This document shows positions 11,102-19,675 of a stretch of 64,000 nucleotides of DNA, piece after piece; the stretch's first letter is position 1; every line of letters starts with the position of its first letter. The position numbers and the translations under genes were made by a program. The DNA comes from Nosocomiicoccus massiliensis (lineage in GTDB: Bacteria; Bacillota; Bacilli; Staphylococcales; Salinicoccaceae): NCBI RefSeq assembly GCF_002871345.2, contig NZ_CP136964.1:1-64000 (forward strand), written 5' to 3'. The notes below the pieces were generated by a model, which was not told the DNA's origin, did not search any database, and saw nothing but the letters and a program-made list of their open reading frames with translations.

Positions 11102-11371
11102 ATGGAATATAGTTACCCACTTGATTTAGAATGGTCGACAGAAGAAATAATTACAGTGACGCACTTTTATCAAACGATTGAAAAGGGATATGAATCAGGT
11201 GTGACTCATAATGAGTTACAGACTGCTTATGAATCGTTTAAAGAAATTGTACCGAGTAAAGCAGAAGAAAAAACATTATTTAACGAGTTTGAAAAAGCAT
11301 CTAGCTATCATCCTTGGGGACTTATTAAAGAGTTAAAAGATACGAATTCAAATGATATTATTAAAAAATAA
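11102..11371 (+). CDS. UPF0223 family protein (YktA-like)
   Basis: This 89-residue acidic, helical cytosolic protein begins MEYSYPLDLEWSTEEIITVTHFYQ. The pattern of tyrosine/tryptophan-rich N-terminus and the SSYHPWGLIK region matches UPF0223 (Bacillus YktA), whose function is unknown to me. The same family follows pdhD in staphylococci. A GGAGG ribosome binding site lies 8 bases before the ATG, directly after the pdh terminator. Confidence 0.82.
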   Translation: MEYSYPLDLEWSTEEIITVTHFYQTIEKGYESGVTHNELQTAYESFKEIVPSKAEEKTLFNEFEKASSYHPWGLIKELKDTNSNDIIKK

Positions 11372-11451
11372 AATGATTTAAATAATATGTCTAAAAAAAT
11401 AATAAATAGGGTATAATCAAGAAACAACAGAAACATATTGGAGTGAAGATT

Positions 11452-12153
11452 ATGGCAAAACGAGATTACACCGTGAGAGTTGAACCGATTTCACGCGTGC
11501 CTGAAAAAATTATCGGTTGGATTGGTTGGATTGCGTTACTCGCAGTCGTAGTATTAATTGCCTACGTATCGTATGCGATTGGAAACGATCCACAATTTAT
11601 GAATATTATTGAAGAAGAAGCGAGACGAGCAGCAGTAGAAGAGGGAGTTAACCCTCAAGAAGTAACAAATCTTCTCGTAGGAATGCTTAGTAAATTATGG
11701 CTTCTTAGCTTAATTGGAGTAATTCCGTTAATTATTTCATTTATCGGTTTAGTAAAAATGAAAAAGAGAATCTTAGCAGGTTCATTACTCTTAATTACAG
11801 CAATCATTATTGCACCATTTGTCGTAACATTATTCTCATCATTAATGTTCGTCATTGCAGCGGTATTATTATTTGTACGTAAAGATAAAGAAACGAGTAT
11901 CAATGATTATAATGATCGTCAAGTATCACCGACTTATGAAGACGATACACGTGTCGCTAAAAAACCTGAAACTAGTCCAGCGCCAGTAATCGCTGAAGAC
12001 GAAGATCTAGAAAAAACACGCATGTTTACGGCAGTAGACGAAGAGGATTATAAAGACATCAGCTACGACGAAGACTTATCTCCATTAGACGATGTAGATA
12101 ACGATGCAAAACGTACGAGAAGAGAAAACCTCGATAAGAGAAATGAAGAGTAA
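11452..12153 (+). CDS. Membrane protein with acidic tail, DUF4064-like
   Basis: This 233-residue protein has three hydrophobic segments (about 20-40, 80-102 and 108-138). A cytosolic tail rich in Asp, Glu and Lys begins near residue 142. The N-terminal EKIIGWIGWIALLAVVV region resembles staphylococcal DUF4064 proteins, but this is from memory only. I chose the ATG at 11452, 8 bases after GGAG, over the GTG at 11443, which overlaps that ribosome binding site. A TATAAT at 11412-11417 may be its -10 element. The gene ends in a strong terminator and is probably monocistronic. Confidence 0.72.
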   Translation: MAKRDYTVRVEPISRVPEKIIGWIGWIALLAVVVLIAYVSYAIGNDPQFMNIIEEEARRAAVEEGVNPQEVTNLLVGMLSKLWLLSLIGVIPLIISFIGLVKMKKRILAGSLLLITAIIIAPFVVTLFSSLMFVIAAVLLFVRKDKETSINDYNDRQVSPTYEDDTRVAKKPETSPAPVIAEDEDLEKTRMFTAVDEEDYKDISYDEDLSPLDDVDNDAKRTRRENLDKRNEE

Positions 12154-12159
12154 TTTATA

Positions 12160-12186
12160 AGCAACTACTTTTGTAGTTGCTTTTTT
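12160..12186 (+). terminator. Terminator after the DUF4064-like gene
   Basis: AGCAACTAC (12160-12168) pairs with GTAGTTGCT (12173-12181) and is followed by six T residues. Confidence 0.88.
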
Positions 12187-12231
12187 ATATTGAAGAAGAG
12201 TCGGTTAGACCGACTCTTCTTCAATATAAAA
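12183..12231. repeat. Perfect 22-bp inverted repeat across the yktB stop codon
   Basis: Positions 12183-12204 are exactly complementary to 12210-12231 with a five-base spacer (12205-12209) that contains the TAA of the minus-strand gene. The right arm encodes the last residues of that protein (about IEEESV). The hairpin has no T-run beyond either arm, so it is not a textbook terminator. It may protect the 3' end of the mRNA. Confidence 0.8.
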
Positions 12232-12828
12232 TGTATGCAGTGTATTGAACACGTTTTTAAGTTCTTCTAAGAAAGCTTCGTCTGATTTTAAGACCGGATC
12301 ATTTTTATCGTAAAACTTACCGATCATTAACTCTCCAGATTTTACCGTTTTTAAACGTTCGATTGCTTTTTTAACGTCGTCTTCTTTTAAATCTTTTATA
12401 AACATCTTTTCAGGTTTCATATGATTTTTTGTAATAAAATACCCGTCACCTAAATTTAAAATATCATCGACTTGATTTATTAAACGGTCGGCCATATATT
12501 CTTTTGACGGCGCTTCATAAATAATACCGTACTGACAAAACGCATGGTCTTTAAATAGTCCAATTTGAAAGTGCGGTAACATTTTATATCCACGTTTATT
12601 CGTACTAAACGCAACCCAAGAATCAATCGGTGGGTTCACTTTACGGCGTGCATGTTGTGCGACGTGTGTAAAATGTGTGTCATCCGTCATTTCTGTTAAG
12701 TAATCACTAAAATATTCACCTAAATTTTCAAGCTTAACTCGTGCGTGCTTTTTTAGTTCAGACATTGTTTTTTCGAGTGTATCATGTGTAAATACATCGA
12801 AATCTTCTTCAGTAAATGTGTACTTCAT
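12205..12828 (-). CDS. yktB: UPF0637/DUF1054 family protein YktB
   Basis: This 207-residue soluble protein starts MKYTFTEEDFDVFTHDTLEKTM and matches the YktB family (DUF1054), whose function is not established. The DSWVAFSTNKRGYKMLPHFQIGL core is typical. A GGAGG ribosome binding site precedes the ATG at 12828. The longer frame to 12933 would overlap the divergent suhB promoter and start, so I reject it. The C-terminus lies inside a perfect inverted repeat. Confidence 0.85.
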   Translation of the reverse strand: MKYTFTEEDFDVFTHDTLEKTMSELKKHARVKLENLGEYFSDYLTEMTDDTHFTHVAQHARRKVNPPIDSWVAFSTNKRGYKMLPHFQIGLFKDHAFCQYGIIYEAPSKEYMADRLINQVDDILNLGDGYFITKNHMKPEKMFIKDLKEDDVKKAIERLKTVKSGELMIGKFYDKNDPVLKSDEAFLEELKNVFNTLHTFYIEEESV

Positions 12829-12905
12829 CGTCTCTTCCTCCAACAATTCGTTAGCTTTATGATAAAATAATAATGAGTAATCATCAAATAATTGAGGTGA
12901 AGTAA

Positions 12906-13715
12906 ATGGATGTATATGAATTTGCAAAATCATTAATACGAGACGCTGGAGATTTTATTGAAACGAGACGACTTGAAGGCTTTGAAGTAATGAGAAAGAC
13001 TGGACCACATGATTTAGTGACGCCAGTCGATAAAGAAACAGAAGAATTTATTTATAAGCGTATTAAAGCACAGTTCCCTGAACACAATATCGTTGGTGAA
13101 GAGACATATGGTAAAGACGTTAAAACGTTAAAAGGGTTTACGTGGATTGTCGACCCGATTGACGGTACAGTAAACTTCATTAACCAAAACGATAACTTTG
13201 CGATTTCTGTCGGTATATATAAAGACGAAGAACCGTATTGTGGATTTGTGTATGACGTAGCGAATAAAGTACTCTATCACTCAAAAGTTGGTGAAGGCGC
13301 TTATAGAAATAGCGAGAAAATTAAAGAAGTTGACTATCAGCCATTAGACGATACAATCGTCGGCGTGAGTCATAAATGGTTATTAAAAGACGACGTGAGA
13401 CAATTCTTTATCGAACTAGTCGATAAAGCACGATCTGTACGAAATAGAGGAAGCGCAGCACTCGACTTTACGTCAGTCGCTGATGGTAAATATGGAGCTG
13501 TCGTATTTTACGAACTCTTCCCATGGGATTATGCCGGGGGTAGAATTTTAACAAATGAACTCGGACTAAAATGTGTGACGTTAACAGGTGAAGACGTTCC
13601 AGAACTTGAAGCATCGAGTGTCGTATGTGGGCATGAGAAATTAGTCGATGAAATACTCGAGATATTTGATCACGAATCATTTAAAGAAGTACACGACAAA
13701 TTCTTTATTAAATAA
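12906..13715 (+). CDS. suhB: Inositol monophosphatase family protein
   Basis: This 269-residue enzyme belongs to the Mg2+-dependent FIG superfamily of phosphatases. Metal ligands are visible in GEETYG and in DPIDGTVNF (D83, D86, G87, T88), with the second motif WDYAGG near 207-212. The substrate is not certain, because family members act on inositol phosphates, NADP or fructose bisphosphate. It is divergent from yktB and stands alone before a terminator, as in Staphylococcus aureus. Confidence 0.88.
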   Translation: MDVYEFAKSLIRDAGDFIETRRLEGFEVMRKTGPHDLVTPVDKETEEFIYKRIKAQFPEHNIVGEETYGKDVKTLKGFTWIVDPIDGTVNFINQNDNFAISVGIYKDEEPYCGFVYDVANKVLYHSKVGEGAYRNSEKIKEVDYQPLDDTIVGVSHKWLLKDDVRQFFIELVDKARSVRNRGSAALDFTSVADGKYGAVVFYELFPWDYAGGRILTNELGLKCVTLTGEDVPELEASSVVCGHEKLVDEILEIFDHESFKEVHDKFFIK

Positions 13716-13748
13716 AAAATTCCCCGCTCGTATGAGGGGGAATATTTA
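13713..13748. terminator. Bidirectional terminator between suhB and ylaF
   Basis: ATTCCCC (13719-13725) pairs with GGGGAAT (13737-13743). The minus-strand side has a run of six T residues, so it serves the opposing ylaF-like gene best. Confidence 0.72.
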
Positions 13749-13937
13749 TTATAGCCAATCGTTTTCGCGATATTTTTTCTTTAATGTAAAACCAATACCA
13801 AAAATTGCAACAAATCCAATTGCTAATAGTATTGCGAATCCCCACATCTCTTCAGCGAGTGTGACTGATAATAAAACGAGTAAAACGATTGCGAGTACCG
13901 CAAGTATGAAAAAAATCCCTTTCGATTTTTTCTCCAT
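13749..13937 (-). CDS. Small membrane protein, YlaF/DUF5325-like
   Basis: This 62-residue protein, MEKKSKGIFFILAVLAIVLL onward, consists of two hydrophobic helices separated by a short AEEMWGF loop and ends in a basic tail. It resembles the YlaF family that sits before typA in Bacillus and Staphylococcus. The function is unknown. I chose the ATG at 13937, which follows a GTGGAG ribosome binding site, over the GTG at 13952 that overlaps that site. Confidence 0.72.
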   Translation of the reverse strand: MEKKSKGIFFILAVLAIVLLVLLSVTLAEEMWGFAILLAIGFVAIFGIGFTLKKKYRENDWL

Positions 13938-14040
13938 GTATATCGACTCCACATATAAATTTTCTCAATTATATCATAGAATAAGTACGATATGATATAA
14001 TTGTACAGTTAAATAACCTAAATACGAAGGGAACTTTTGA

Positions 14041-15873
14041 ATGACAGTAAGAAAAGATTTAAGAAATATAGCGATTATCGCCCACGTAGACCACGGTAAA
14101 ACGACGTTAGTCGACCAATTATTAAAACAATCTGGTTTATTTAGAGACAACGAACACGTTGAGGACCGTGCGATGGACAGTGGCGATATTGAAAAAGAGC
14201 GCGGTATTACAATTTTATCTAAAAACACTGCGATTGATTATGAAGATGTAAGAATTAATATTTTAGATACACCAGGACACGCAGACTTCGGTGGAGAAGT
14301 AGAACGTATTTTAAAAATGGTCGACGGAGTAATACTCGTCGTTGATGCATTTGAAGGTACGATGCCACAGACGCGTTTCGTGCTTAAAAAAGCTTTAGAC
14401 GTCGGTGTGACGCCGCTTGTTGTCGTCAATAAAATCGATAAACCACAAGCACGACCTGAAGCGGTTGTCGACGAAGTACTTGAACTATTTATCGATTTAG
14501 GAGCAGATGATGACCAACTTGAATTCCCAGTCGTATACGCTTCAGCGATGAACGGAACTGCAAGCTTAGATCCAGAAACTCAAGACGACAATATGAAAGT
14601 GCTATACGATACGATTTTAGAGTCTGTTCCTGCACCTGTAGATAATAGCGATGAACCGTTACAATTCCAAGTATCATTATTAGATTATAACGATTACGTT
14701 GGACGTATCGGTATCGGTCGTGTATTTAGAGGGTCAATTTCAGTTGGAGAAAATGTATCACTCGTTAAATTAGATGGTACAGTAAAACAATTTAGAGTCA
14801 CTAAAATGTTTGGATTTTTAGGTCTGAAACGTATTGAAATTGAACATGCGAAAGCTGGAGACATTATCGCATTAAGTGGTTTAGAAGATATTAACGTCGG
14901 TGAAACAGTCACAGACCGTGAAACAGTAGAAGCACTCCCTGCACCAACTATTGATGAACCTACGTTACAAATGACGTTTTCAGTAAATAACTCACCATTT
15001 GCTGGGCGTGAAGGTAAATTTGTAACAGCACGTCAAATTAAAGACCGCTTAGATATTCAACTAGAAACGGACGTATCGTTAAGAGTCGACCAAGGAGCAA
15101 CGCCAGATCAGTTTATCGTTTCTGGACGTGGAGAGTTACACTTATCCATCTTAATTGAAAATATGAGACGTGAAGGATACGAGCTTCAAGTATCTAAACC
15201 AGAAGTTATTATTCGTGAAATTGATGGTAAAAAACATGAACCGTTTGAGCGCGTACAAATTAACGTACCAAGTGAACATGCAGGAAGTGTCATTGAGTCG
15301 CTCGGCCAACGTAAAGGTGAAATGTTAGATATGGCGACTGAAGATGGTCAAACGAAACTCGTGTTTTTAGTACCATCTCGTGGTTTAATAGGATATACGA
15401 CAGATTTTATGACGATGACTCACGGTTATGGTATTTTAAACCATACGTTTGAAGATTATCGTCCAGTAATCCAAGGTAAAATTGGTGGACGTCGTAACGG
15501 TGTACTCGTTTCTATTAACAAAGGTCCAGCGAGCGCATTTGCAATTATGAACTTAGAAGACCGTGGAACAAACTTCACTGAACCTGGTACAGAAGTGTAT
15601 GAGGGAATGATTGTCGGTGAGAACTCACGTGAAAATGATTTAGGTGTAAACATTACGAAAACAAAAGCACACACAAATATGCGTTCAGCAACAAAGGACC
15701 AAACAGAAACGATGAAACGTCCAAGAATTATGACGCTAGAAGAAGCGTTAGAATATATTAACGTCGATGAGTTAGTAGAAGTGACGCCAGAGTCGATTCG
15801 TTTACGTAAAAAGATTTTAAACAAAAGTGAACGCGACCGTGCGCTAAAGAATGCTAAAAAGCAAGAGGAGTAG
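14041..15873 (+). CDS. typA: Translational GTPase TypA/BipA
   Basis: This 610-residue ribosome-associated GTPase of the EF-G family supports 50S assembly and stress growth. G1 is AHVDHGKTT (14-22), G3 begins DTPGHADF at 76, and G4 is NKID. The EF-G-like domains and the BipA-specific C-terminal domain ([19 protein letters not shown]) follow. A TATAAT at 13996-14001 is the likely -10 element. It is followed 6 bases later by a ylaH-like gene, as in Bacillus subtilis (ylaG-ylaH). Confidence 0.96.
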   Translation: MTVRKDLRNIAIIAHVDHGKTTLVDQLLKQSGLFRDNEHVEDRAMDSGDIEKERGITILSKNTAIDYEDVRINILDTPGHADFGGEVERILKMVDGVILVVDAFEGTMPQTRFVLKKALDVGVTPLVVVNKIDKPQARPEAVVDEVLELFIDLGADDDQLEFPVVYASAMNGTASLDPETQDDNMKVLYDTILESVPAPVDNSDEPLQFQVSLLDYNDYVGRIGIGRVFRGSISVGENVSLVKLDGTVKQFRVTKMFGFLGLKRIEIEHAKAGDIIALSGLEDINVGETVTDRETVEALPAPTIDEPTLQMTFSVNNSPFAGREGKFVTARQIKDRLDIQLETDVSLRVDQGATPDQFIVSGRGELHLSILIENMRREGYELQVSKPEVIIREIDGKKHEPFERVQINVPSEHAGSVIESLGQRKGEMLDMATEDGQTKLVFLVPSRGLIGYTTDFMTMTHGYGILNHTFEDYRPVIQGKIGGRRNGVLVSINKGPASAFAIMNLEDRGTNFTEPGTEVYEGMIVGENSRENDLGVNITKTKAHTNMRSATKDQTETMKRPRIMTLEEALEYINVDELVEVTPESIRLRKKILNKSERDRALKNAKKQEE

Positions 15874-15879
15874 AAGGCA

Positions 15880-16260
15880 ATGTTTTTTTCGTTCGTCTTA
15901 ATGACAGCGGCACAAACAGACGAGAGTAGCTTATATAACCGATTGTCGATGTTTGGTAAGCTATATGGCGCAGATCAAAATCCAGATACTGCGATGTGGT
16001 TATTGTTTATTACTGTATACGTACTATCCGTTCTCGCATACGTACTTGGTTTTGCGAAAAAGTTAAAACTTTGGCAAAATATCGTGATTTATATCATCAT
16101 GCTATTATTCTCATTACCACTGACATTTTTTGCAGCGTTTTACCCGGTGGCAGAGTGTTTAATCGTCATCGTATTTGTAATGGGAATGTACAGATTTAGA
16201 CTATATAATGAAAAGAAAAAAGGTACGATTTCATTCGATAAAAAAGAAACGAATAAATAA
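15880..16260 (+). CDS. YlaH-like membrane protein
   Basis: This 126-residue protein has three hydrophobic segments (about 41-60, 67-87 and 90-105) and a short basic tail. It directly follows typA with a GGAG site, which is the arrangement of Bacillus ylaH. No enzymatic motif is visible and the function is unknown. It ends at a strong bidirectional hairpin. Confidence 0.75.
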   Translation: MFFSFVLMTAAQTDESSLYNRLSMFGKLYGADQNPDTAMWLLFITVYVLSVLAYVLGFAKKLKLWQNIVIYIIMLLFSLPLTFFAAFYPVAECLIVIVFVMGMYRFRLYNEKKKGTISFDKKETNK

Positions 16261-16261
16261 A

Positions 16262-16304
16262 AAAACGACCTGTCACATATATTAAAATGTGACAGGTCTT
16301 TATT
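16262..16304. terminator. Bidirectional terminator between ylaH-like and YlaL-like genes
   Basis: GACCTGTCACAT (16267-16278) pairs with ATGTGACAGGTC (16287-16298). A-rich sequence precedes and T-rich sequence follows, so both converging transcripts can end here. Confidence 0.88.
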
Positions 16305-16775
16305 TTATACGAACGTAAATGCTGTAACGTATTCGTATCGTTCGATGATTTCTCCGTCTTTAATGACGAGTAGGTCGATCATACCGTCGTCGTATAATCT
16401 CTTACCATTATTAGAAAACTGTGCGTAATGCTCGTAACGGTCTTTATATGCGAGTGTTGTCGTCCCGTTTTTATGTGTAATTTCATACTTTACGCTTTTT
16501 GGTTCAGCGTATTCTAAAAATGGGTCGAGCGCCATAATAAACGTGCCGTTTAGCAGTTCTTCTTTTTTATTTTTATATCTCTTTTCTGATTTTAATGTCG
16601 GTGGAAGTGTGTCTCCTTCTATAATTTGACGGTTCCACTCTTCACTATCCTCAAATTCAATGTGTTCTTCATCATGTACTAAATCTTCTATATGTATTTT
16701 ACGATTGTCGAAAATCCATGCACTCGAGTCTAATGTAATGACGAAGTTTACGTTTCCTTTAATTTGTAGCAGCAT
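16305..16775 (-). CDS. Conserved soluble protein, possibly YlaL-like
   Basis: This 156-residue soluble protein begins MLLQIKGNVNFVITLDSSAWIFDNRKI. It is rich in charged residues and beta-prone stretches and has no signal or membrane segment. Its position between a ylaH-like gene and ylaN, and the N-terminal pattern, suggest the Bacillus YlaL family, but I cannot confirm this. An AGGAGGGG ribosome binding site lies 5 bases before the ATG. No function can be assigned. Confidence 0.62.
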   Translation of the reverse strand: MLLQIKGNVNFVITLDSSAWIFDNRKIHIEDLVHDEEHIEFEDSEEWNRQIIEGDTLPPTLKSEKRYKNKKEELLNGTFIMALDPFLEYAEPKSVKYEITHKNGTTTLAYKDRYEHYAQFSNNGKRLYDDGMIDLLVIKDGEIIERYEYVTAFTFV

Positions 16776-16834
16776 GTAACCCCTCCTAAGCTTAAATTAT
16801 ACCAAATTATACATAATTGAACATAGCCACTCAC

Positions 16835-16863
16835 TTGAAAAATGTAATACTGTAGAGTAGTAT
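16835..16863 (+). promoter_or_regulatory. Promoter of ylaN-ftsW
   Basis: TTGAAA (16835-16840) is 17 bases from TAGTAT (16858-16863), about 30 bases before the ylaN start. Confidence 0.6.
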
Positions 16864-16891
16864 TTAGTTGTAATGAAAAGGGGGAAGGGCC

Positions 16892-17194
16892 TTGTCTAGT
16901 GAAGAAACTTTAAAAAGGCTTGCATTAGAAACACTCGAGCAAGATGCAGATAGAATCGTACAACTGATTCGTGTTCAAATGGATAATTTGACAATGCCTC
17001 AATGCCCGGTATATGAAGAAGTGTTAGATACTCAAATGTTCGGGTTATCTAAAGAAATTCATTTTGCAGTGAGACTAGGGTTAATAGATAGAGAGCATGG
17101 ACGTTCGATATTAGCAGATTTAGAAAAGCAAGTATCAGACGTACATGAAGCGTATTATGAGCATAGAGAACAACTAAAAAAGGCAAATAAGTAG
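16892..17194 (+). CDS. ylaN: UPF0358 family protein YlaN
   Basis: This 100-residue, largely helical protein matches YlaN (UPF0358), with the typical [22 protein letters not shown] segment. Published work on homologues links YlaN to iron homeostasis and Fur; the sequence itself does not show this. The TTG start at 16892 follows an AAGGGGGAAGGG ribosome binding site. It lies just upstream of ftsW, as in Bacillus and Staphylococcus, and the two genes probably share the promoter at 16835. Confidence 0.88.
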   Translation: MSSEETLKRLALETLEQDADRIVQLIRVQMDNLTMPQCPVYEEVLDTQMFGLSKEIHFAVRLGLIDREHGRSILADLEKQVSDVHEAYYEHREQLKKANK

Positions 17195-17205
17195 TGGGTG
17201 ATCCA

Positions 17206-18402
17206 ATGAAGAAAGCAAAACGCTTAAACTACCCGATTAGTAAGACAAATCAGCACATTGATTATGTCATTATATTTGCATACATAGCACTTGCAATCAT
17301 TGGCCTTGTCATGATTTATAGTGGGAGTATGGTTAAATCATCACGCAGTGAGATGACGAACTTTAATCCAAAGTTTTTCTTTGATTCGCAGTTACGTTTT
17401 GTCATATTTGGGATGACGATATTTGTAATTATTACATTTTTTACGAGTTCACGATTATTTAGAAAGCCGATTATTCCAATTGCGTTAATTGCGGGAAGTA
17501 TTCTTTTACTTCTTGCGACTCAAATCTTTGGTATTGAAGTAAACGGTGAGAAAAACTGGATTCGTCTCGGATTTATAAATTTACAGACATCTGAGTTCGT
17601 TAAAATTGTTGTCATTATGTATTTAGCATATGTTTATGACAGGCGACTACGTATAAAAACAGAGCTTATCCCTACAGATACGAAGCACTTGATGCCATTT
17701 GTACTCGTACTCGTAATGACGTTATGGATTGGTAGAAATGACTTCGGAACGTCGTTAATCATTTTATCGATTATTATCTCGATGTTTTTCTATTTAAACT
17801 TTGAACGGAAATTTACGTTTATGATATTTGCAGGAATTGTAGGTATTATCATCCTTGTCGTCGGAGCTTTTATCATGTTTGACGGACAATTTTTAAGTTC
17901 ATATCAGCTCGCGAGAATCGATACGTTTTTCCATCCATTTAACGACCCGTATGGTGACGGTTATCAGCTTACGAACAGCTTAATTGCGATAGCCAATGGA
18001 GGACTAATTGGGCAAGGTATTGGAAACGGCATATTGAAACTCGGATTTTTACCTGAAGCACAGACGGACTTTATATTTTCAGTTATCGCAGAAGAGCTTG
18101 GGCTCATCGGGGTACTTATCGTACTAGGATTATATGCAACAATTGTCATTAAAGCATTTTATTATTCATATCATACTGGAGATTTATATTTAAGACTCAT
18201 TACGTTTGGGATTGGTATATATATTACAATCCAATGTTTCTTTAACATTGGAGGCGCAACGAAAACTATTCCATTAACGGGTGTTCCGTTACCGTTGCTC
18301 AGTTACGGTGGATCAAGTTTCTTGAGTATATCGATTGCATTAGCAGTATTATCTGTGGCTATTAAAGAAATTAGATATCGTAAAGCAATCAATCGTGATT
18401 AA
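17206..18402 (+). CDS. ftsW: Septal peptidoglycan glycosyltransferase FtsW
   Basis: This 398-residue SEDS-family membrane glycosyltransferase polymerises lipid II at the septum with a partner class b PBP (PBP1 is encoded at 35418). It has about ten hydrophobic segments, the DPYGDGYQLTNSLIAIANGG loop, QTDFIFSVIAEELG and the SYGGSS motif. I chose the ATG at 17206, preceded by GGGTGA, over a GTG at 17194 that lacks a clear site. Gene position after ylaN supports FtsW over RodA. pycA, which follows ftsW in Staphylococcus, is absent here. Confidence 0.9.
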   Translation: MKKAKRLNYPISKTNQHIDYVIIFAYIALAIIGLVMIYSGSMVKSSRSEMTNFNPKFFFDSQLRFVIFGMTIFVIITFFTSSRLFRKPIIPIALIAGSILLLLATQIFGIEVNGEKNWIRLGFINLQTSEFVKIVVIMYLAYVYDRRLRIKTELIPTDTKHLMPFVLVLVMTLWIGRNDFGTSLIILSIIISMFFYLNFERKFTFMIFAGIVGIIILVVGAFIMFDGQFLSSYQLARIDTFFHPFNDPYGDGYQLTNSLIAIANGGLIGQGIGNGILKLGFLPEAQTDFIFSVIAEELGLIGVLIVLGLYATIVIKAFYYSYHTGDLYLRLITFGIGIYITIQCFFNIGGATKTIPLTGVPLPLLSYGGSSFLSISIALAVLSVAIKEIRYRKAINRD

Positions 18403-18427
18403 AGACGTTGTTATAACGTCTTTTTTT
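18401..18427 (+). terminator. Terminator of ylaN-ftsW
   Basis: AAAGACGTT (18401-18409) pairs with AACGTCTTT (18415-18423) and is followed by more T residues. The stem begins at the last base of the ftsW stop codon. Confidence 0.8.
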
Positions 18428-18432
18428 AATAT

Positions 18433-18464
18433 AAAAAAACGTGAGGGGAAACCCTCACGTTTTA
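18433..18464 (-). terminator. Terminator of ctaA
   Basis: CGTGAGGG and CCCTCACG form a GC-rich stem around a four-base loop. A run of seven T residues follows on the minus strand. Confidence 0.85.
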
Positions 18465-19367
18465 TGGTTCATAGTCCGGTCGACTAATGAGTAAGATGTA
18501 ATAGCATAGTATACCGAATATTAAAGTGATAAATAATGCATGGAATAGTGCGATGAAAATATTTGCGTACGTAAATATCGTTAAAGCACCTGTGATGATT
18601 TGTAATACGAGTAAAGTCATCATGATAATCCAACCGTTCTTAATGACTCGGTAGTTGCTGTAATGTTTTAATACGTGAATTAAAGCGATAACCATCCAAA
18701 TAAATAGTATGAGTACTAAAAAGCGGTGTCCCATTTGAACGGCTTGATAAAAGTTCGTTGGTAAAATTTGGTTTGGCATACAGTGTGGCCATTTTGTACA
18801 TGCGAGTGATGCATCGGCATGTCTAACTAATGCGCCGCTATATATTACGAAATAAATATAAATAATAATCCCGATCGTATGACGTCTCAGTCCTTTATGT
18901 ATGATAAGACCTTTCGTATCATACTTTAAGTCAACGTGGAAGACGAGTAGTGTTAACACGAACACAGCTGCAAAACATATTAACGAAATTCCAAAGTGTG
19001 CAGCGAGAACAAACTCACCGTGCCATAAACCAACAACTGCCGCGGCACCAATTAAACTTTGGATGAGAATAAAACTAAGAGATACACAGACGAGAAACTT
19101 CGTCTCTCTAATATGTGAGAGTTGTTTCCAAGCCATAACTCCAAAGATGATTAAAAAGATAATTGCGATTCCAGATACACCTCTATGTGCAATCTCAATT
19201 ATCGTATCTAATGGCCAGTCTTTAGGGATAAGTTGACCATGACATAGTGGCCAAGAATCTCCACACCCTTCAGCAGATCCAGTTTTTGTCACGAGTGCTC
19301 CACCGATTTGAACAAAAACCATGATGAGTGTAGTGATCACCGCCACTATTTTCAATTTTTTATACAA
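18462..19367 (-). CDS. ctaA: Heme A synthase (CtaA/COX15)
   Basis: This 301-residue, eight-helix membrane enzyme oxidises the C8 methyl of heme O to a formyl group, giving heme A for aa3-type oxidases. Two cysteine pairs typical of Gram-positive CtaA are visible in GCGDSWPLCHG and CTKWPHC, with heme-ligand histidines such as AHRG and GHRF. The frame extends to a GTG at 19376, but only the TTG at 19367 is well spaced (8 bases) from the GAGG site. Family length fits either start. It is divergent from ctaB, as in Bacillus. Confidence 0.9.
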   Translation of the reverse strand: MYKKLKIVAVITTLIMVFVQIGGALVTKTGSAEGCGDSWPLCHGQLIPKDWPLDTIIEIAHRGVSGIAIIFLIIFGVMAWKQLSHIRETKFLVCVSLSFILIQSLIGAAAVVGLWHGEFVLAAHFGISLICFAAVFVLTLLVFHVDLKYDTKGLIIHKGLRRHTIGIIIYIYFVIYSGALVRHADASLACTKWPHCMPNQILPTNFYQAVQMGHRFLVLILFIWMVIALIHVLKHYSNYRVIKNGWIIMMTLLVLQIITGALTIFTYANIFIALFHALFITLIFGILCYYILLISRPDYEP

Positions 19368-19467
19368 CCAAAACACCTCATTAAAAAAATCCGTACAAAT
19401 ATCTGTTCAATTAATAAATATAAACCATCACATAGAATCATGCAATAATTAAAGTTATAAGAAAGAC

Positions 19468-19495
19468 TTAACAAAATTGTAAACTGTGGTAGAAT
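19468..19495 (+). promoter_or_regulatory. Candidate promoter for the ctaB-cta operon
   Basis: TTAACA (19468-19473) and TAGAAT (19490-19495) are 16 bases apart in the 308-bp ctaA-ctaB intergenic region. The leader to ctaB would be about 175 bases. Confidence 0.45.
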
Positions 19496-19559
19496 CTATA
19501 TGTAAACAATAGCGACTATAGTGGCACTTTCCATAGATAAATGTTTCAATTGTAAATTA

Positions 19560-19580
19560 TTTGAACAATTTTTGAACAAT
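19560..19580 (+). promoter_or_regulatory. Direct repeats in the ctaA-ctaB intergenic region
   Basis: TTTGAACAAT occurs at 19560-19569 and again at 19571-19580, one helical turn apart, followed by CTGTGAAA. In Bacillus subtilis the response regulator ResD controls this divergent region through TTTGTGAAT-like sites. A ResD/SrrA-type operator is a reasonable inference here, not proven. Confidence 0.4.
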
Positions 19581-19675
19581 CTGTGAAAAAAAGGTGTCAA
19601 CACTATAGATTCTCGGTCTGTTTTCCTATATCATTATAGTAACTAGAAATGTTGGTGAAAGGGGGCGAAGGTTAA

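Noticed and set aside
13648..13995. 115-codon plus-strand frame over the suhB end and ylaF
   Set aside because: It runs through a terminator and the opposing YlaF-like membrane gene; no ribosome binding site.
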